From: Emydura subglobosa
Taxonomy: Eukaryota; Chordata; Testudines; Chelidae
Assembly (NCBI GenBank): GCA_007922225.1
Contig: ML679961.1
Span: 73,636,890 to 73,700,889 of the forward strand
Length of the DNA: 64,000 nt
Direction of reading: 5' to 3'
Shown here piece by piece: positions 47,791 through 59,570 of the stretch (the stretch's first letter is position 1; each line of letters begins with the position of its first letter). The position numbers and the translations under genes are program-made. The notes beneath the pieces are model-generated. The model did not search any database and was not told where the DNA came from. It worked only from the letters and a program-made list of their open reading frames with translations.

Positions 47791-49774
47791 GATGAAACAC
47801 TATCACTATAAAAATAAACAAAAAAGACAAACAAAAAAAGAGAAAGTAAGATAGTAAGAGGAAGATGTTAATTATGAAATTAAAGGGCTATGTTCTTTTC
47901 CTCATGTACATTAACACAGCTCCATTGACATCCGTGAAGCTGAAACAGTTTACACCAGCAAAGAATTTGGCTCATACAGAGCAACTCTTTCTGAAAGATC
48001 GGAATAAACAAGTTTTCATATTTTCATCTGTCTTTAAAAGAACCATCTCCATTTTGCTCAGCCTAGACATTTCCAAATCGTAGAGGTAAGAGGCATGTCT
48101 GGCCATAGCTGTGAAATGAACTGTGAAATGTATTTTCAGGATAACATTTTCAAACTGGCACTGAGCCTCCAGCTTGTTGTAGCAGCCATCTTGCTTAAAA
48201 GGTGACTTTAGTAAACACTGCTGCATACTTTATTAATACCTGATAAACAATCATTATAACATTAATGCTGAATAAAAGTGATGGGCCTTTTTTTAAACTC
48301 TACATTATATTTATCACATGAAGCCAGGGGAAACAAAAAATGTCACTCTGTGAAAGCAAGGGGGTGGTGCCTAAACTAGCCTTTAAACATCCTCAAAACC
48401 ACCTTTTCCTGAAACCTCCTGCCACAATGTCAATACATTTATATTTTATTCATGATGATAAATGTTTCATACTTTAAAAACTGTCAAATGGTGGGCAGAG
48501 TGAAATGAGGATCATTCTCACTATTATTGCTATGTATATAAAAGCAACAATGTGTTTTGTGCTGTAAATGGTATGGAGACAATTTCTGCCCTCACAAGTT
48601 TACAGTCTAGATCCCCCATCCTGTAAACTGTTTGATATGGCCTCAGCAAACTTTTTGTCTAGAACAGCCTGCAGGATTAGGGTTATTATTAATGGCAATG
48701 TTCATTAATAATACTTATATGCTTAAATTATTAAGATACATGCTTAAGTTTTGTAGGATTGAGCACTTAAAAAAGAACTTAGAGGAGATAGGAAATTCAG
48801 AGGACTGGAAGAATTTGAGAAAGGGGTGTTTTCCTCTAACAAACATGGGGCAAAATTCTGAAGACCTTACTTAGGCTAAACTGCTATTGATTTAAGTGTG
48901 TCTTTTTGCCTGAGAAAAGTCTTTTGGGATTTTTGTTTTTAAATACACATTCACTTTATAAATTCACATGCACTGAGTTGAACTAGACATCAGATCTGAG
49001 GTCATACGGGAATTTTCCTGCATAAAAATATTGACAGACCATATTGCTTTCTTTCTTTATTTTGCCTTTTCCTTCCTGACTTAGCACAGATCATTAATTA
49101 CAATGAGTTGGGTGTATTTTGTACACTTGCTTTCCTGTCATTGCAGAGTTCCTGATGCATTGCTGAACCTCAGTGTGTTCCATTGTCCATTTCTGTGTTT
49201 CAAAGTTCAGTCACTTACTTTGTATGGAATTTACATCTTGCTACATAATGGCTAGATTGCGCCTTTGTTTTACTTGACTGAGTAGGGGACTAAGGGAAGT
49301 TCTTTCACACTCTCTACTCAGCTCAGTAAGAGCTACTGAGATCTCAGATCTCAGTCTGTAATGCAATCTCTGCTCTCTGGGTACTCGGTCCTCTAGAATG
49401 TGTGAGAAAGAAGTGGGAGGAAAACGGCCTTGACTCCTTCATCCCTACTCACTAACCAGAGTAGTGTGAGTAAAGGGATAAGTAAACTTTATCCTTTTGA
49501 GGGCTGCAGTTTCTTATTTTCATGCACAGCAAGAAGGGTGCAGGGGAGGAATTGTGCCTGGGAGGGATGCTATCAGCCATAGTGCATGCTGGGGAATTCA
49601 GGTGCTTCAGGGCTGTGCCCAAGGGCAGCAATCTCATGGTAAATCTTTAATTTCTCCTCCCATATTTCAGCAATCATAGGCTTTTTTAACATTTCTTTTT
49701 TATTAATAGGACTTTTCTGTGTTGCCAACCACTGGCATCTGAGCACCCCTATATATTAATGAATATATCCCATG
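47791..49774. other. Mostly unassigned non-coding sequence
   Basis: At 47917-47975, ACAGCTCCATTGACATC and CAGTTTACACCAGC are words of the common palindromic family. Otherwise nothing recognised. Confidence 0.45.
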
Positions 49775-49915
49775 GGAGCTAGGGAAGTCTTATCATCCCT
49801 ATCAGAGGGGGTACAGAGGCACAGAAAGATAATATGACTTCTTCAAGGTCACAGAGGATGTCTGTGGCAAAAGCAGGAATGAACTCACATTTTCTCTTTC
49901 CAAGTCCAGAGCCCT
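49775..49915 (-). mobile_element. MIR-like SINE
   Basis: GGTACAGAGGCACAGAAAGA, GACTTCTTCAAGGTCACAGA and AGCAGGAATGAACTCACATT give the reverse-strand MIR order, including the 'caaggtcacacag' landmark. Confidence 0.75.
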
Positions 49916-51493
49916 ACCTATAATAACATCCATTTATTGGAACAATGCCATCTAATTACAGCAAACCCACCTGCGTTAGTTAGAGCACTTAGCATTTGGG
50001 TCTTTGTTTTTTTTTTAAAGTAAAAGGTTTCTATAATTACTCCTTCTGGGAGAAATGGCCAAAGATAGTGTAGGATATTTTGATCTGTTTGATTTATTTT
50101 ATTAAAGAAGAATGACACTGAAAAATTGCAGAGACTGTTGTGTGGGAAAAAATGTAATTATTGAAACAGGAGCTCATCATATTTGCATGTTATAATGAGA
50201 TAAATAACTTGATTTTACGGTTTTTCCTGTTTGTAACAAACCATATACTTTACACCCTCTCGGATGACTCACACAGTTGGGATCTTGAGTTCTGTTTGAG
50301 AAAAATGTATTTCCTTACATCAGTGGTGGGTTGGGGGTGGGGTATAGGGGGTTGGGGGCCAGGGAAGAGGCATACCATCTTTGTGCTCAGAACAGGTAGT
50401 AAGAGACTGAAGTTTCAAGTTGATATTTTTTAATCAGCCACTCCTGCAGCACTGCATTAATTTGAGCAGTAATCCTGGCTGTATAGGGAAAACTGTAAAT
50501 CCTTTCTCATTTACACTATCCCACTTTATCATGGCACTGATTATTGATAAGCCTGGAATATGATATTCAGAGGATAAATATACCTCTCCTTACAACACTA
50601 CATAAGAAAGGGACTGACACAATTCTACTGGGTTTTTTTTTTCTGACTCAGATGATTATTCTGTAAAGCACAGAGAGCTCTTGGAGACATAAAGGGATAA
50701 ATTTCTGGAAGAATTTCTTAAATCCTGGCAATGTTTTGAAAAATAGTATCAAATCTCAAAAAATGACTTTCTAAAAAAATAATGCCTTTGTTCAACTACA
50801 AGTTGTTGGCCCAGATGCAGGGATCACTGGGTGAAATTCTACAACCTTTCTTATTCTGTAGTTCAGATTAGATTATCATGATGGACCCTTCTGGATTTAA
50901 CATCTATGAAAATATTATAATTTTTTCCCTCCCTGAACAAGTCAGTCAGTTTAGTATTTTAGTTAAAAATTAGCAGCCCTTCAAAAGTTCAGAGGTTCAG
51001 TTCAACTTGGAGAATAATAATATATAGCAACTCATGAGTTTTTCATCTCAAAGGTGTTTTACAGTAAGGATAGGAAAACTTGCCTTGCCCAGTTTTTTAC
51101 TCATTTGAATACCATGAGCTCAAAAGTTCAACCCCAAACTGAACATCATTACCTTTGCATTGCTGCTTTGTTTTTGATGCCATTCTGTTCCTGACTATTC
51201 TAAACTTGTAAAAAAAGATTGGTTACAAATAAATTTAAAAGAATTGCAGCAAAATATTGTTCCCCTCATCACCTGTATGTCCCCATTGACAACCTTGCAC
51301 AAATAGCCAAGTGAATTACATGAGGGAATGTCTATCACTTTCCAATGAAGTATTAGGTGTTGGTCAGAAATATAAGGTATTGTGGGTTGATGATCAAATT
51401 ATCTGATCTAGTGTGGCCAATCCTCTCCATTATGAATGCCTTGGATCAGCTAGGAATGGAAGTACTATATAGACAGTGATGGTTCAGCACACT
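49916..51493. other. Mostly unassigned; CR1 3' end at 50823-50915
   Basis: 50823-50915 reads CACTGGGTGAAATTCTACAA, then AGATTATCATGATGGACCCT and TCTGGATTTAACATCTATGA, a plus-strand CR1 terminus. A G-rich patch at 50323-50362 (TGGGTTGGGGGTGGGG) could form a G-quadruplex. The rest is unassigned. Confidence 0.55.
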
Positions 51494-51791
51494 TAGGCTG
51501 TGTCGGCTCTAGCACTTTTGTCGGTAACACTTTTGTCTGTCAGGGATGTGAAACTCCCACCCCTTGACCAACATAAGTTTTACCAACAAGCGCAGGTGTG
51601 GACAGCACTATGTCAGTGGGAGATGCTCCCTTGCCGACATAGCTACTGCCACTCATTGGAAGTGGTTTAATTATGTTGAAGGGAGAGCTCTCTGCTGTCG
51701 GCATAGAATGGCTACATGGGAGACCTTACAGCGGCACAGCTGTAGCAATACAGCAGTGCCACTGTAAGGTTTCTAGTGTAGACATAACCTT
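51494..51791. mobile_element. hAT-like MITE
   Basis: The left end TTAGGCTGTGTCGGCTCTAG and right end CTAGTGTAGACATAACCTTA are imperfect inverted termini of the family at 15090 and 21896. The interior has CAGCGGCACAGCTGTAGCAA, also seen in similar form (AGCTGTGCCATTGTAGC) at 15362. Non-coding. Confidence 0.7.
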
Positions 51792-52254
51792 AGATCACTC
51801 ATTTCTGTCTGTTTAACTTGTAGTGCAATGGTGTCTTGAACTGCTGCCTTGACTTGTCAGGCTAATGGATTCAGCTAAACATGAGACTAGAAGACAGTTA
51901 ATTTATGAATCTCAGAAATGCCAGATGAGGGCAAGACATTCTGTTTGTTGCTTAATATTCTTGAAGTCCACACATCCCTGGGAGGATTTAAATTTGTGGA
52001 GGCCACATGTTAGAAAAGTGGGACATTTGAAGATGATTTAGAGGACTGAAAGAAACACAAAATGAATAAAACAAATGACAGACATCTAATAAAATTACTT
52101 TTCTGAAATAATGACCTGGAGAAAAGAGGAGGAAAAAGCCCAACTTTTTATCTGACAGGAAGAGCTCTTCAACTCCAACAAAACCCCTTTTTATTTAATC
52201 ATTAATCTTATGAAAACCTCTTTGCTACGTCAGACTAGACTGCAAACTATAATC
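51792..52254. other. Unassigned non-coding sequence
   Basis: Nothing recognised. Confidence 0.5.
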
Positions 52255-52520
52255 TTGCTAGTGGAAATGCATGAATTTGTGGCCTTTGCAACACAGAAAC
52301 CTGTACTGGTTTAAACAAACGTATTTAATTAAACCAGAGCAAATACCTTTGTGACACTTTTATTTCAGTTTGGCTAAAACTTCGCTAAACAACTTAAGTT
52401 AAATCACAGTAAAATGGCTTAAACCAAAATAAGAAAGTCCACATGGGCCTTTTCGACCAGTTTAAGTAGATTGTCTTAAAATTCTACCTCAAGTTAAACC
52501 TTTGCAACTCCACATGCCAA
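52255..52520. repeat. MITE-like repeat with 'taaac' motifs
   Basis: TTTAATTAAACCAGAGC, TTAAGTTAAATCACAGT, GACCAGTTTAAGTAGATTG and AAGTTAAACC recur. These partly invert on each other, as in a known style of small sauropsid element. No clear end repeat was found. Confidence 0.45.
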
Positions 52521-52527
52521 CAAGCTT

Positions 52528-52870
52528 TAAGGCCTGGTCTATGCACAGTTTTTGTACCAGTATAGTTATTTCATTTAGGGAGTGATTTTTTTTTTTTAAA
52601 CAAATAGCCACACTGGTACAACACCTAGTGAACATGCTATACTGGCATGTAGGCAACTTATAGTGGTACTTATTCCACTCCCTCTATGGGAATAGCTACA
52701 TTGGTATAAAACACCTTTACACCAATATATTTGCATCCACACAAGGAAGGTTATACCATTTTAACTATTTGGATAACAAAAATCACACCTTGAACTGACA
52801 TGATACAAAAACTTTGTACTGTACCAACATAGTTAAAACGGTACAACTAGTGAGTGTAGTCATGACCTTA
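52528..52870. mobile_element. hAT-like MITE
   Basis: The left end TTAAGGCCTGGTCTATGCAC and right end GTGTAGTCATGACCTTA are inverted termini with substitutions. The interior repeats GGTACAA/TTGTACC and CCAACATAGTTAAAACGG words that pair across the centre. Non-coding. Confidence 0.7.
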
Positions 52871-53023
52871 GAGAGTCAGAAGTTGAAGAGATTGTTACAG
52901 ATGCTGAAGGAGTACCCAAGTTTTCACAGAAGGTGAGAACCCACAACCCACTACAGTTCATGGGAAATATAGGAACTCAGCTACTTCTTGGACTCAGTCC
53001 ATAAAACCCTAACAATATTTTAT

Positions 53024-53060
53024 AGATAGATAGATAGTGTGTGTGTGTGTGTGTGTGTGT
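53024..53060 (+). repeat. Compound (GATA)n(GT)n microsatellite
   Basis: About three GATA units run straight into about twelve GT units. Confidence 0.95.
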
Positions 53061-53365
53061 AGAGCATTCAACTTTCTCCTAAGAAAATCTTTCAGTCTCC
53101 CAGGCTCATCCCTGCTTCTTTTCCTTCTCATAGGAAAATGGGATGTGCATGTCAGATCAGAGAGTATGTTCATCATACCTGGTATCTTTCCTCCAGCAGA
53201 AGCTAATAGCTGATTGCTCAGATAATGACAACCTTCCTCCCCAACCCTGTCAAAATAAATCAACAAATAAAACACTCCAAAAATAATTTTGCCAATAGTT
53301 CGATTATATATATGTTGCATCAAGGGAAAGATGGTAATTTGGATTAGTATATGAAGTTCACCAGG

Positions 53366-53722
53366 GACTGGAGCTGAACAAATTATTGTTTTTTCAATCT
53401 GGTGGCCAAATAAATATTGGGAAAAAATTGTTTTGTGTCACCCTAAAACAGAATTTGTTGGAGGTTTTCTCACTGAAACAACAACAAAAATATTTGAGGT
53501 CAAACAAAACATTTTGGTCAACCCCAAATAAAACATTTCATTTTGGTTTTGGGTGGTTTTATCCCTTTTAAAAAAAAATCTAGCTAAATTTTTAAATGGA
53601 ACATTTTTTTAAAAAAAATTGGTTGAAACTTTTCATTTATAAAATGTTGACTTTTCTTTGTCAACCCAAAACTGCATTTTTCATGGAATGAACTTTCTGC
53701 CAAAAATTTTGCCCAGCTGTAT
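53366..53722. mobile_element. AT-rich TIR element
   Basis: The left end AGCTGAACAAATTATTG and right end AAAATTTTGCCCAGCTG form imperfect inverted termini. Inside are many A-run/T-run words such as CATTTCATTTTGGTTTTGGG and AAAACATTTTGGTCA. Other members or scraps lie at 19325, 39325 and 59162. Confidence 0.6.
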
Positions 53723-55869
53723 TCACAACTAAGGTTTTGATCTGATTCTACCTGGTGTACATAAAGTTGGTTGGTATTGAAGTAGCATCATGTTTTGGGT
53801 GCCTACAACTACTATTTACATCCAAAATACACAAAAATAATTTGCTAACTCCCTGTAATACTACAGGGCAATTAAAAAACAGAAGTTCTGTGTAGTACCC
53901 AGAAAATCTTCAACCAAAATAAATGTATCATGGACAGAAATGAAATAAACTTTCATTTACTTACCTTTACTTAGGCTCTCGGTCAATTTTATGCTGCAAA
54001 GTTTCAGCATTGACATATGCCAGAGAGGCTCTATTGATTTCAATGCAGATGTGCTCATGTAAAACTGGATTAACACAATGGTGTATCATGCCATCATAAT
54101 GTAAGTCCCCATTAATAAAACAAATCATTCTAAAGAAAAGAATCTACCAAGACTTTTGATTGAAGACCTCAGATTAACTAGAAAAATGAACGGTTACAAT
54201 GCATGATAGGCATGGATATTGGGTAAATCCACATCCAGCTGAATGCACATCTGACCTGAAAGTGACACTCTTAACTCTGGTTCATTCATTCTAACTCCTG
54301 AGATATTTAAGCAATTCTCATCCCTCTTGAATGCATTCCATTTGTCCAAATCAACCTTCTTCCAACCGTGCGTAAATTTGCACTTGCGAACCTCAGGCTT
54401 CTTGCAGTTGAACTGAGATGATCAGACTCCAGTCAGCACTTTTTTTTTATAGCCATCTTGTATTAATCATTCTAGTCTCCCTGGTCCAATTTCAATTAAG
54501 GTCTAAAGGTCAAAAGCTTTACTAGGCCCAATGAGCCATCCAGTCCCTAGATAATACCTAGTGTAACTCTCTACTTCTCAATTAGATGATTGCATTGTAT
54601 GTCTTTTGTATTGAGAGGATTTATTGCTATAATCTGACTCTTACCAGAGTCTATTTAAATGAAGAAATGTTAAAGGAACAATTATGTTAAAAGAATCAGG
54701 TTTATTTGTCAAACCAAATGTGTATTAATGCAGTGAAGCCCACTTCATCACCAGTGAATAAACAAATAAAATTAAAAAAAATACCCCAACAACTCCATGG
54801 GTTCATACATATCATTTTTGGGAGAGGGTTTTGGTTTTTATGACGATTTTTGCTCCTTGTGACAAATTGAAAGCTTGTGAAATGGGCACATCTTCACTGA
54901 AGTCAGTGCAATTGCAACTACTTATACCAGTTCTGAACTTTTCCTTTGATTCACTTTTGAAAGACTCCAAAACCAGAGCAAAACTTAGCAGAAATTGCCA
55001 AGTTTTGCTATTTTTCATCCAAAACTCTCACTTAACTCAGAATTGAATGAAACATGATCTACACTTGCTTGAGATTCAGTCCCAGCTTGGTCCAAACTTG
55101 CCTAGGTTTGGTGAAAGAAACTTCTGTCAACATTTTGACAAACCAGGCCTGAGTGTCAGGTCCCACTACAGAAGCACTGTATAGTTTTGTTGACTGTGAA
55201 ATGAATCACAAATTTTCTGCCTTACATAGGGAGGTGAGGAACAAGGCAGCTGGTCCTTGTGAGGTATGTGAGACTTAACCATTGTATGTTTCTACTAAGA
55301 TTTGCCTGAAGAACTGATTGCTAATTGTTTGGGGTTAAATTCAGGAAGCATAAGGACAAATTTACTTCACCGAGTGGCAACAATTATTCCAGGTCTGAAT
55401 TTGACCTAACCATTTTGAGTTGATCAGCAAGATATGGATCCTGATATTTGTCTTTACCCCTTATATCTTTATATGAGATGGCTCTTATATGATTGCACAG
55501 GAGTGGTGGAACTTTTGGGGGTATTTCTTAGATTATGGAAGAGAAGCATTAGGTTTTAGCTGTGCCTGGTGTTGGTGAAGATCTGGTGTAAAGGTAAGAC
55601 TTCTTCAGCCAAGAGATACCATCAAATACCAAGGACAAATGTGCCATGATAGGAATATTAACATATCAGATTGCTGTTTAGAAAATATCAGTATAGTAAT
55701 CATAGGTAGAAAAGGGAAAGAGAGGATCAGAGAGAGCAACTACCGGTATCTTGTCAATGAAGAAGGCAACTACTCCTGAGGATGATGGTTGTGAGCAGAA
55801 TTTTATCAAAGGTTCTTTTATCCCCTCTCTATGATACTTATATGTGCTGTCAACGACACCATAACTACA
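53723..55869. other. Unassigned non-coding sequence
   Basis: No exon or repeat recognised. The part from about 55200 could belong to the LINE remnant that follows, but I cannot read a frame in it. Confidence 0.45.
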
Positions 55870-56700
55870 GGTGTATTAGGATCTTCCTTTTAGGAAGGCC
55901 TTTTGGGTTTTTGATTTTGTTTTGCAAGAAAAGGGTATTTGGAAGATATTAGGAATTGGAGGCCTATTCCCTTTTGAACATGGATTGCAAAAAATTGGCT
56001 TCCACTTTAGCCAAAAGACTGAAGAAAATAGCAGGGAAATTACTACATCCCAATCTGTCTAATGTAGCTAAACATTGCACAGTGGCAGATAATTTGTGTA
56101 GTTTGCAGGGTGTGTTTGAAATTGGGTGACAGGAAAAATGGAAGGGTTATTTTTTGGCCTTGTATCAGGCAAAGGTTTTTGATAGTGAACCTGTTTTACT
56201 TATGATTGGTCCTATCTCAATATTGTATTACCATACAGACCCTACAGCGACAGTATATTAACTGGCTATGGATCTTGTATGGGAAGGGGGAAGAAACTAC
56301 ACAGGTACATTCTGGAGTAAGGCAAGGTTGTCCCTTGAATCCTTTGTTGTATTGTTCTTTTCTCTGGACTCTTTACAGTGTACAGTGTATGGTAATGAAG
56401 GATTTCAGGTTTTAAATGAATGGATTAGTGGGAAGAGGAATTTCGCTCTGTCAATGAAAATTTTCACTCATGCAAATGATGTCACAGTGCTGGTGGGTAG
56501 TACAGAAGATAGGAACTTATTTTTTTACACCTTATACCACTATTGGGCTCCAGCCATAGCAATGATCAACCTGAATAAGAGTAAGGCTCTATGGATGGGA
56601 ATTTCAGGATGCTCTTTTAATCTCAGAGGATTCACAGATTATGACAAGCCCTTCTGGGGTTATAGGTATTTTAGGAATAAACTTCAGTAGTGATTCAGTA
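55870..56700 (+). pseudogene. L1/Tx1-like LINE reverse transcriptase remnant
   Basis: In changing frames: NMDCKKLASTLAKRLKKIAG (about 55978), DNLCSLQGVFEI, LYQAKVFDSEPVLLM, then SGVRQGCPLNPLLY (about 56311), GFQVLNEWISGKRNFALSM and FTHANDVTVLVG (about 56463). It then reads MINLNKSKALWMG. This order matches L1-group reverse transcriptases, and the Tx1-like lineage by its 'NxxKSxALWxG' ending. The active site expected as YADD reads HAND (56469-56480), and several frameshifts are present. Non-functional. Confidence 0.75.
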
Positions 56701-57189
56701 GCTGAGATGAAGGGGAGAAGCAGTTTGCTGCCTGCCAGGTTAAGGTGATGAGGTGGAAAAGATGAACCCTGATGCTAGAAAAAAGGAGAGGGAGCGGTAA
56801 TTAAGACATTTCTCTTATCTGTCTACATTTATGTGGCATATGTATACCCTCCCCTTGGCTTTGTTGGTTAAATTGACAGGTTGTTTTTTTTGTTTTTTTT
56901 CCAGATGCTGGAGGGTAATAAAAGTGACATAATGAAGAGAGTATAGTTTACCTACAAATTAAAGAAGAAGGTTTGAGGCTGGTGTTACCAGAAGTTTTCA
57001 TGTTAGTGTTGTTTTTTGTTTTTGTCTCAAGGTTGGAATTAGGGTAACTGATGGGAAGAGGGGATTCAGACCTTAAAAAAAAAAAAAGAATTTTTTCCTG
57101 TAACAGCCCAGCAGCCTCCTTCTTACATACATCTTAAAGTAAATTGTAGGTCCCATTGGCAAGTTTTTTCAAGATTTTTTAAAATAATC
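56701..57189. other. Unassigned; may include more of the L1/Tx1-like copy
   Basis: T- and A-rich tracts at about 56884-56901 and 57077-57088. No readable frame. Confidence 0.4.
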
Positions 57190-57700
57190 ATTCCAAGCAT
57201 TGTACTTGCTGCCTATGTCAGACTTTCTTCAGATATAGTAGCTGATTGTAAGAAGAGATTGTATATTTGTTTAGAAACTTAGCCATTGCATTCTTAAATT
57301 CCTTCAGAACTTTTGGTTGTATACCATCCAGGTCTGTTGACTTGTTGCTGTTCAATTCATCAGTTTGTTTCAGTACGTCTTCTTTTGAAACCTCAATCCA
57401 TGTCAGTACTTCAACTTAATTATCTAAAAAGATTTGGAATACAATTTCCCCAACATCCTCATTAGCGAAAAATGAGGCAAAATACTCACTTACCGTCTCT
57501 GCAATGTCCTTTCCTTCCTGAATTGCTCTCTTTCTTAGAGTTTCAGCAGATCTATCGATTTTTTTACAGGATACCATTAAGTCCAGTGTACTGCCTTCAG
57601 AAGGGACAAGTAACAGATGTTTCGTAACTCTGGTGCTGGGTATGACAGACAGATGCTTCAGAAGAAGGGGAAAAATCCTATAGTGCACCCATCCATGTCC
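57190..57700 (-). pseudogene. CR1-clade LINE, endonuclease-RT linker region
   Basis: On the minus strand: KIDRSAETLRKRAIQEGK, VSEYFASFFANEDVG, then VSKEDVLKQTDELNSNKSTD and LDGIQPKVLKEFKNAMAKFL. The last block matches the CR1 'GPDGIHPRVLKELAD' start of the reverse transcriptase. One stop lies between the two parts. No catalytic box is included. Confidence 0.75.
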
Positions 57701-58544
57701 ATACACAAGGGAAAAGAATTCTCCTTTATGGTAATCAAGCGTGAGATTTGCTTGCTGTTATTTATCTATCTGTACAGAGCTACAAGTTTGAGAAATGAAC
57801 TAGCACCAAGCCTACATTTAGTTACTTTGTAAATAATAGTAATTTGTCACAGAATCACCTGCCTTTTATAAATTCATTTCACACAGTATTTACCTCAATA
57901 ACCTTCTGCAGTGGGGAAATCCACAGGTTGTCACTACATTCTGTGTCCTTTTGAAGAGTTAATCACTGAAAGCATTGCCGTTTAATCAGTTTGTTTTCCT
58001 TAAATCATGTTTTCCTGATGACTGTGCATATGTAAGTTACCTATGGCAAGTGTTTATGTGACCGCCTAACAGGCAAACACAGTGGGGTATAGGCTTCTGA
58101 AATATCCACATGTTCCCCTGTTAATCCACTTCACATTGGCACCTTCTCCTCCATGTCAAGTACCATGTTTATCCATGCAAAATTGATCATTTTCTTTATA
58201 AATTGCACTTTAAAAGCCCCCCTGTTCCTTGAGCAGTTCATAAAAAAATCAAAGAATGAGATCAACTAGTTATTTTTTTATGATCTGAAGCCCTAGGTAT
58301 GTTATAAAACATTAAAGTATTGAGAAAGACCTTAAGTATTGCAACAATACAATAAAATTTAAAAGTTTGTTGAATTTGTTTTTTATTTATTTAACAACTT
58401 AAAATTTGTTGAAATTGTTGCTGTTTAGGAGGGAAAAAGGCAAAACAAAAGATTCATCTGTGGGATAGGGAGATTTCTGATGCCATAAAATCCATTTACT
58501 AAGAGCAAGGTTATAAAATAATAAATAATAATATCTTACATCTT
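57701..58544. other. Unassigned non-coding sequence
   Basis: Nothing recognised. Confidence 0.5.
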
Positions 58545-58650
58545 TTTAGACGGATTGGAATTTTCAAAGAAAGCTAAAGAAAATAGGCACCCAATTCCCA
58601 CTGGATTGGGGCACCTAACTCCCTTTGAAGGTCCTTTGAAAAGCCCATCC
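58545..58650. repeat. Palindromic sauropsid small element
   Basis: GGAATTTTCAAAGAAAGC, AATAGGCACCCAATTCCCAC, GGGGCACCTAACTCCC and CCTTTGAAAAGCCC mirror each other around 58600. Same general family as 39845-39955. Confidence 0.6.
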
Positions 58651-58789
58651 AAAATTATATATAAAACTTGAGTCAGTTGGGAATTTTTTAACAACATATT
58701 TTTTAAATGCTCATTAATCAAAAGCAAAACTGGGAACTGAAATATATCAGTTTTGATAAAATAGGTTTTGGGTTTTTTTATGGCAGTGG

Positions 58790-59150
58790 AGTGGGAGAGG
58801 GAGGTTTCTGACGGAGGGATGGAACTGACCAAAAGATCCCTCCCAGAATAGCCAATAGTTCAGTGGATAGGGCACACTCCTGAGATGTAGGAGACACAGG
58901 GTACATCTACATGGTAATAAAAGACTTGCATTGCTGCAGCTGGTCTGGCCAGCTGACTTGGGCTCGCGGGGCTATAAAATTACAATATAGATGTTCAGGA
59001 TCAAGCCTGGGCTTTGAGACCCCATGATGGAGGAAGAGAAAGAGCCTGTTCTGAATCAGGCTAAACAGGCTTTTGAACCTATGTCTTCTACATCCCATGT
59101 GAGGTCCCAGGCCCACTGGGTAATTACCTGGTCCAGAGGGTGTGGTATTT
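58790..59150. mobile_element. SINE-like element with a nested half-palindrome
   Basis: Outer parts: AGTTCAGTGGATAGGGCACA then CTGAGATGTAGGAGACACAG, tRNA-like in style, and the mirror segment ATGTCTTCTACATCCCATGT then GAGGTCCCAGGCCCACTGG. Between them, about 58905-59030 holds GCTGACTTGGGCTCGCGGGG and AAGCCTGGGCTTTGAGACC, one arm of a larger GC-rich palindromic element with a 'gtctacat' end. The call is by phrase recognition; exact boundaries are not certain. Confidence 0.45.
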
Positions 59151-59161
59151 TTTTTTTTTTT

Positions 59162-59262
59162 AACTCTCAGTTTGTTCTGATTCAGGAAAAAACCCAACGT
59201 TTTGAAACCTCAATTTGTTTTTTTCCTCAAAATGGAGTTTGTTTGTTGGCCAGCTCTAATAA
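59162..59262. repeat. AT-rich TIR element, one end
   Basis: GATTCAGGAAAAAACCCAAC, TTTTGAAACCTCAATTTG and the end TTGGCCAGCTCTAATAAC fit the right terminus of the 53366-53722 type. Confidence 0.5.
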
Positions 59263-59394
59263 CAACTCCATTAGGAATGATTTCACATACGCATATCCCT
59301 TACTGAGGCTGAGGAATTTCTGAGGTTGGACACAGTAAGAACTCTGCAAAACCTTTAGGTCAGGAGAATCCATCTTATTATGTACTTATATGCC

Positions 59395-59570
59395 CCCCCA
59401 TTACAGAAGTATCAGTGCACCTCACGGTCTTTAAGTAATTACACCTCACAACACCCCTGTGAGATAAGGAAGTGCTATTTTACAGATGGGGAGCTGAAGC
59501 CCAGAGAGACTAAGTTACACAAGAAGTCTGTGAGTCACAGTTGGTTTCACGAGTGCTTAAACATTGGATC
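59395..59570 (-). mobile_element. MIR-like SINE
   Basis: TTTTACAGATGGGGAGCTGA followed by AGCCCAGAGAGACTAAGTTA is the reverse-strand MIR core, preceded by a CACAACACCCCTGTGAGATA block as expected. Confidence 0.7.
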
